Below are positions 5,693 through 7,002 of a DNA stretch of 7,002 bases, in pieces. Both the position numbers and the translations under genes were made by a program. The notes under the pieces were generated by a model that saw only the letters and a list, made by a program, of their open reading frames with translations, ran no database searches and had not been told where the DNA came from. How positions within the stretch are numbered: the first letter of the stretch is position 1; every line of letters begins with the position of its first letter. This DNA is from an uncultured Fastidiosipila sp. (GTDB lineage: Bacteria > Bacillota > Clostridia > Saccharofermentanales > Fastidiosipilaceae), in NCBI GenBank assembly GCA_938014865.1, contig CALLQJ010000219.1:1-7002 (forward strand), in the 5' to 3' direction.

Positions 5693-7002
5693 GGATCCGT
5701 CATCATAGCCTTCGGTGAGCGAGTCATCCGCATAAGGTCCCGGTGCATCGTCGCCGGCAAATTCCAGCGTAATCAAGGAATAAATCCGCACCTTATCCCC
5801 GGCCTCAGAACCTCCGGCCAGTTCCGGCTCCGCAACTTGCTGGGAGGTGATGACGCCGGCCCGGTTCGTGCCTTCGAAGGCGATGTTAAGCTCCAGCCGT
5901 CTCGCTTCCCGGAGCGCTTCCTCCGCCGTCAGGCCCGTAAAGTCGGGCAAGGTGACGTAGCGGCCCGGCAGATCCTCGGCATTATCCGAAAGCCAGATCC
6001 TGCTGTTATAGCCGCTGTCAAGTCCCGGTGAGGGATACTGACAGGCGATCAGATCCCCGGAGCTGAAGCTGTCACTTAAGACCGGGACAAAACCGCTGTG
6101 GAAAATGATGCGCTGTCCTTCCGTATAGCTTAGCCCGATCACATTGTCGAGATAGCGCCGGCGGAACAGGAAATTATAGTCATAGGCCTTATACTCACGC
6201 GGGATATTGTCCCGTTCCGCCAGGTAGTCGGCCACCTCCCGGACAAAAACCTGAGCCGCTTTGAGGTATTGGTTTTCCACATCATGGATGGCCGCGTAAA
6301 TCACATACTTCGGTTCATCCGCGGGCAGGAGGCAGACGGCCGTATGGGTATTGTAATTGTCGTAGTCCGCCCCGAAGAGCGCCCGCGACGAGGTCCCGGT
6401 TTTATAAGCGGCTTCGACCCCCGGCACATAGGCTCGTTTTCCCGTGCCGTAGCGGCCGACGCCGACCATCATTTTGCGGATGCTCCGGCAGCTTTCTTCC
6501 GACAAAACCTGACGGATGGGCTCGGTCTTAAACTCTTTGGCGACCTCGCCCTTGCTGTCAATCAGCGCATCGGCCAGGCGCGGACGCAGGAGCGTCCCGC
6601 CGTTGGCGAGCATGACATAGTCATTGGCCATTTGTAAGGCCGTAATGGTGACCTGTTCGCCGAAGGCCGTCACCGCCATATTCAGTTCATTTAAATCCTG
6701 ATGGATCAGACCCGTCTGTTCATAAGGCAGATCGACGCCCGTCCGGTCCCTCAGCCCCAACGCTTTTATGTAGTCATAAAAGGTATTGACGCCCAGGTCC
6801 AGCGCAATGCGGACAAAGGGCGGATTTCGCGAGTCCCAGATGGCCTCGGCCGGACTGAGCATGCCGCGGCTTCTGGCATCATAGGAAGAAATCGGACAGG
6901 GCCAGCCGGTCACGTAGACCAAGTCGTCATTCACCGGCGTCATCGGGGTCATGGTGGCCTCCTCCAGGGCCCTGCCCAGAACAAAAGGTCCAATGACCGA
7001 AC
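5675..7002 (-). CDS. ftsI: Class B penicillin-binding protein (FtsI/SpoVD type) with PASTA repeats, C-terminal part; S-x-x-K reads S-x-x-G
   Basis: This is the transpeptidase domain plus C-terminus of a divisome class B PBP, normally the D,D-transpeptidase partner of FtsW outside the membrane. The frame is open to the window edge; 441 full codons are present, so the Met at 6952 is internal. Numbering from the first full codon (Ser1, codon 7000-6998): S-V-I-G at 1-4 lies where S-x-x-K is expected, exactly ten residues before the conserved A-L-E-E (11-14). S-R-N (57-59) is the SxN motif and K-T-G-T-S (200-204) the KTG motif. D-R-T-G-V-D-L-P-Y-E (85-94) and the L-A-N-G-G-T / R-P-R-L stretch (about 131-141) are typical of the fold. 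Two PASTA-like units follow, near 287-338 and 349-409, then an acidic, Gly/Asp-rich tail. The missing lysine suggests weak or no transpeptidase activity. Whether it is the main FtsI, a SpoVD or a diverged paralog cannot be told here. Confidence 0.92.
   Translation of the reverse strand, partial: SVIGPFVLGRALEEATMTPMTPVNDDLVYVTGWPCPISSYDARSRGMLSPAEAIWDSRNPPFVRIALDLGVNTFYDYIKALGLRDRTGVDLPYEQTGLIHQDLNELNMAVTAFGEQVTITALQMANDYVMLANGGTLLRPRLADALIDSKGEVAKEFKTEPIRQVLSEESCRSIRKMMVGVGRYGTGKRAYVPGVEAAYKTGTSSRALFGADYDNYNTHTAVCLLPADEPKYVIYAAIHDVENQYLKAAQVFVREVADYLAERDNIPREYKAYDYNFLFRRRYLDNVIGLSYTEGQRIIFHSGFVPVLSDSFSSGDLIACQYPSPGLDSGYNSRIWLSDNAEDLPGRYVTLPDFTGLTAEEALREARRLELNIAFEGTNRAGVITSQQVAEPELAGGSEAGDKVRIYSLITLEFAGDDAPGPYADDSLTEGYDDGSGEIYW

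Noticed and set aside
5675..6952. PBP gene starting at the Met codon at 6952
   Set aside because: The frame stays open to the window edge and the upstream residues match the conserved segment around the active-site serine, so this Met is internal and the gene continues off the window.

Overview
The window is an internal piece of a dcw (division and cell wall) cluster, with every gene on the minus strand. It reads right to left in transcription order: a class B penicillin-binding protein with C-terminal PASTA repeats (5' end off the window), murF, mraY, ftsW, murG, and the start of ftsQ/divIB (3' end off the window). The PASTA-bearing PBP, the gene order, and the strong AGGAG-type ribosome-binding sites point to a Bacillota lineage, most likely Clostridia-like. 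Base composition looks moderately GC-rich by eye. I cannot name a genus.

Layout: 7002-5675 is the PBP; after 23 bases comes murF (5651-4032), whose 3' end overlaps mraY (4053-3043) by 22 bases. A gap of about 100-120 bases holds a candidate internal promoter and short hairpins. Then come ftsW (2924-1602), murG (1602-418) and ftsQ (421-1), each overlapping its neighbour by one to four bases. Coding density is otherwise complete: no RNA genes, mobile elements or CRISPR arrays are visible, and there is no gene-free stretch over 300 bases.

The genes act in sequence. MurF completes the UDP-MurNAc-pentapeptide, MraY loads it on undecaprenyl phosphate as lipid I, MurG adds GlcNAc to give lipid II, FtsW polymerises lipid II at the septum, the PBP is expected to cross-link it, and FtsQ/DivIB scaffolds the complex. 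murE and murD are missing from the positions they often occupy (PBP-murF and mraY-ftsW).

The most unusual signal is at the right edge. The PBP position that should hold the catalytic S-x-x-K tetrad reads S-V-I-G, so the general-base lysine is replaced by glycine, while the SxN and KTG motifs remain. FtsW keeps its catalytic aspartate. This suggests a divisome pair with an active glycosyltransferase and a possibly inactive or atypical transpeptidase. Only one residue of context before the serine is incomplete at the window edge, so the upstream sequence is needed to settle it.
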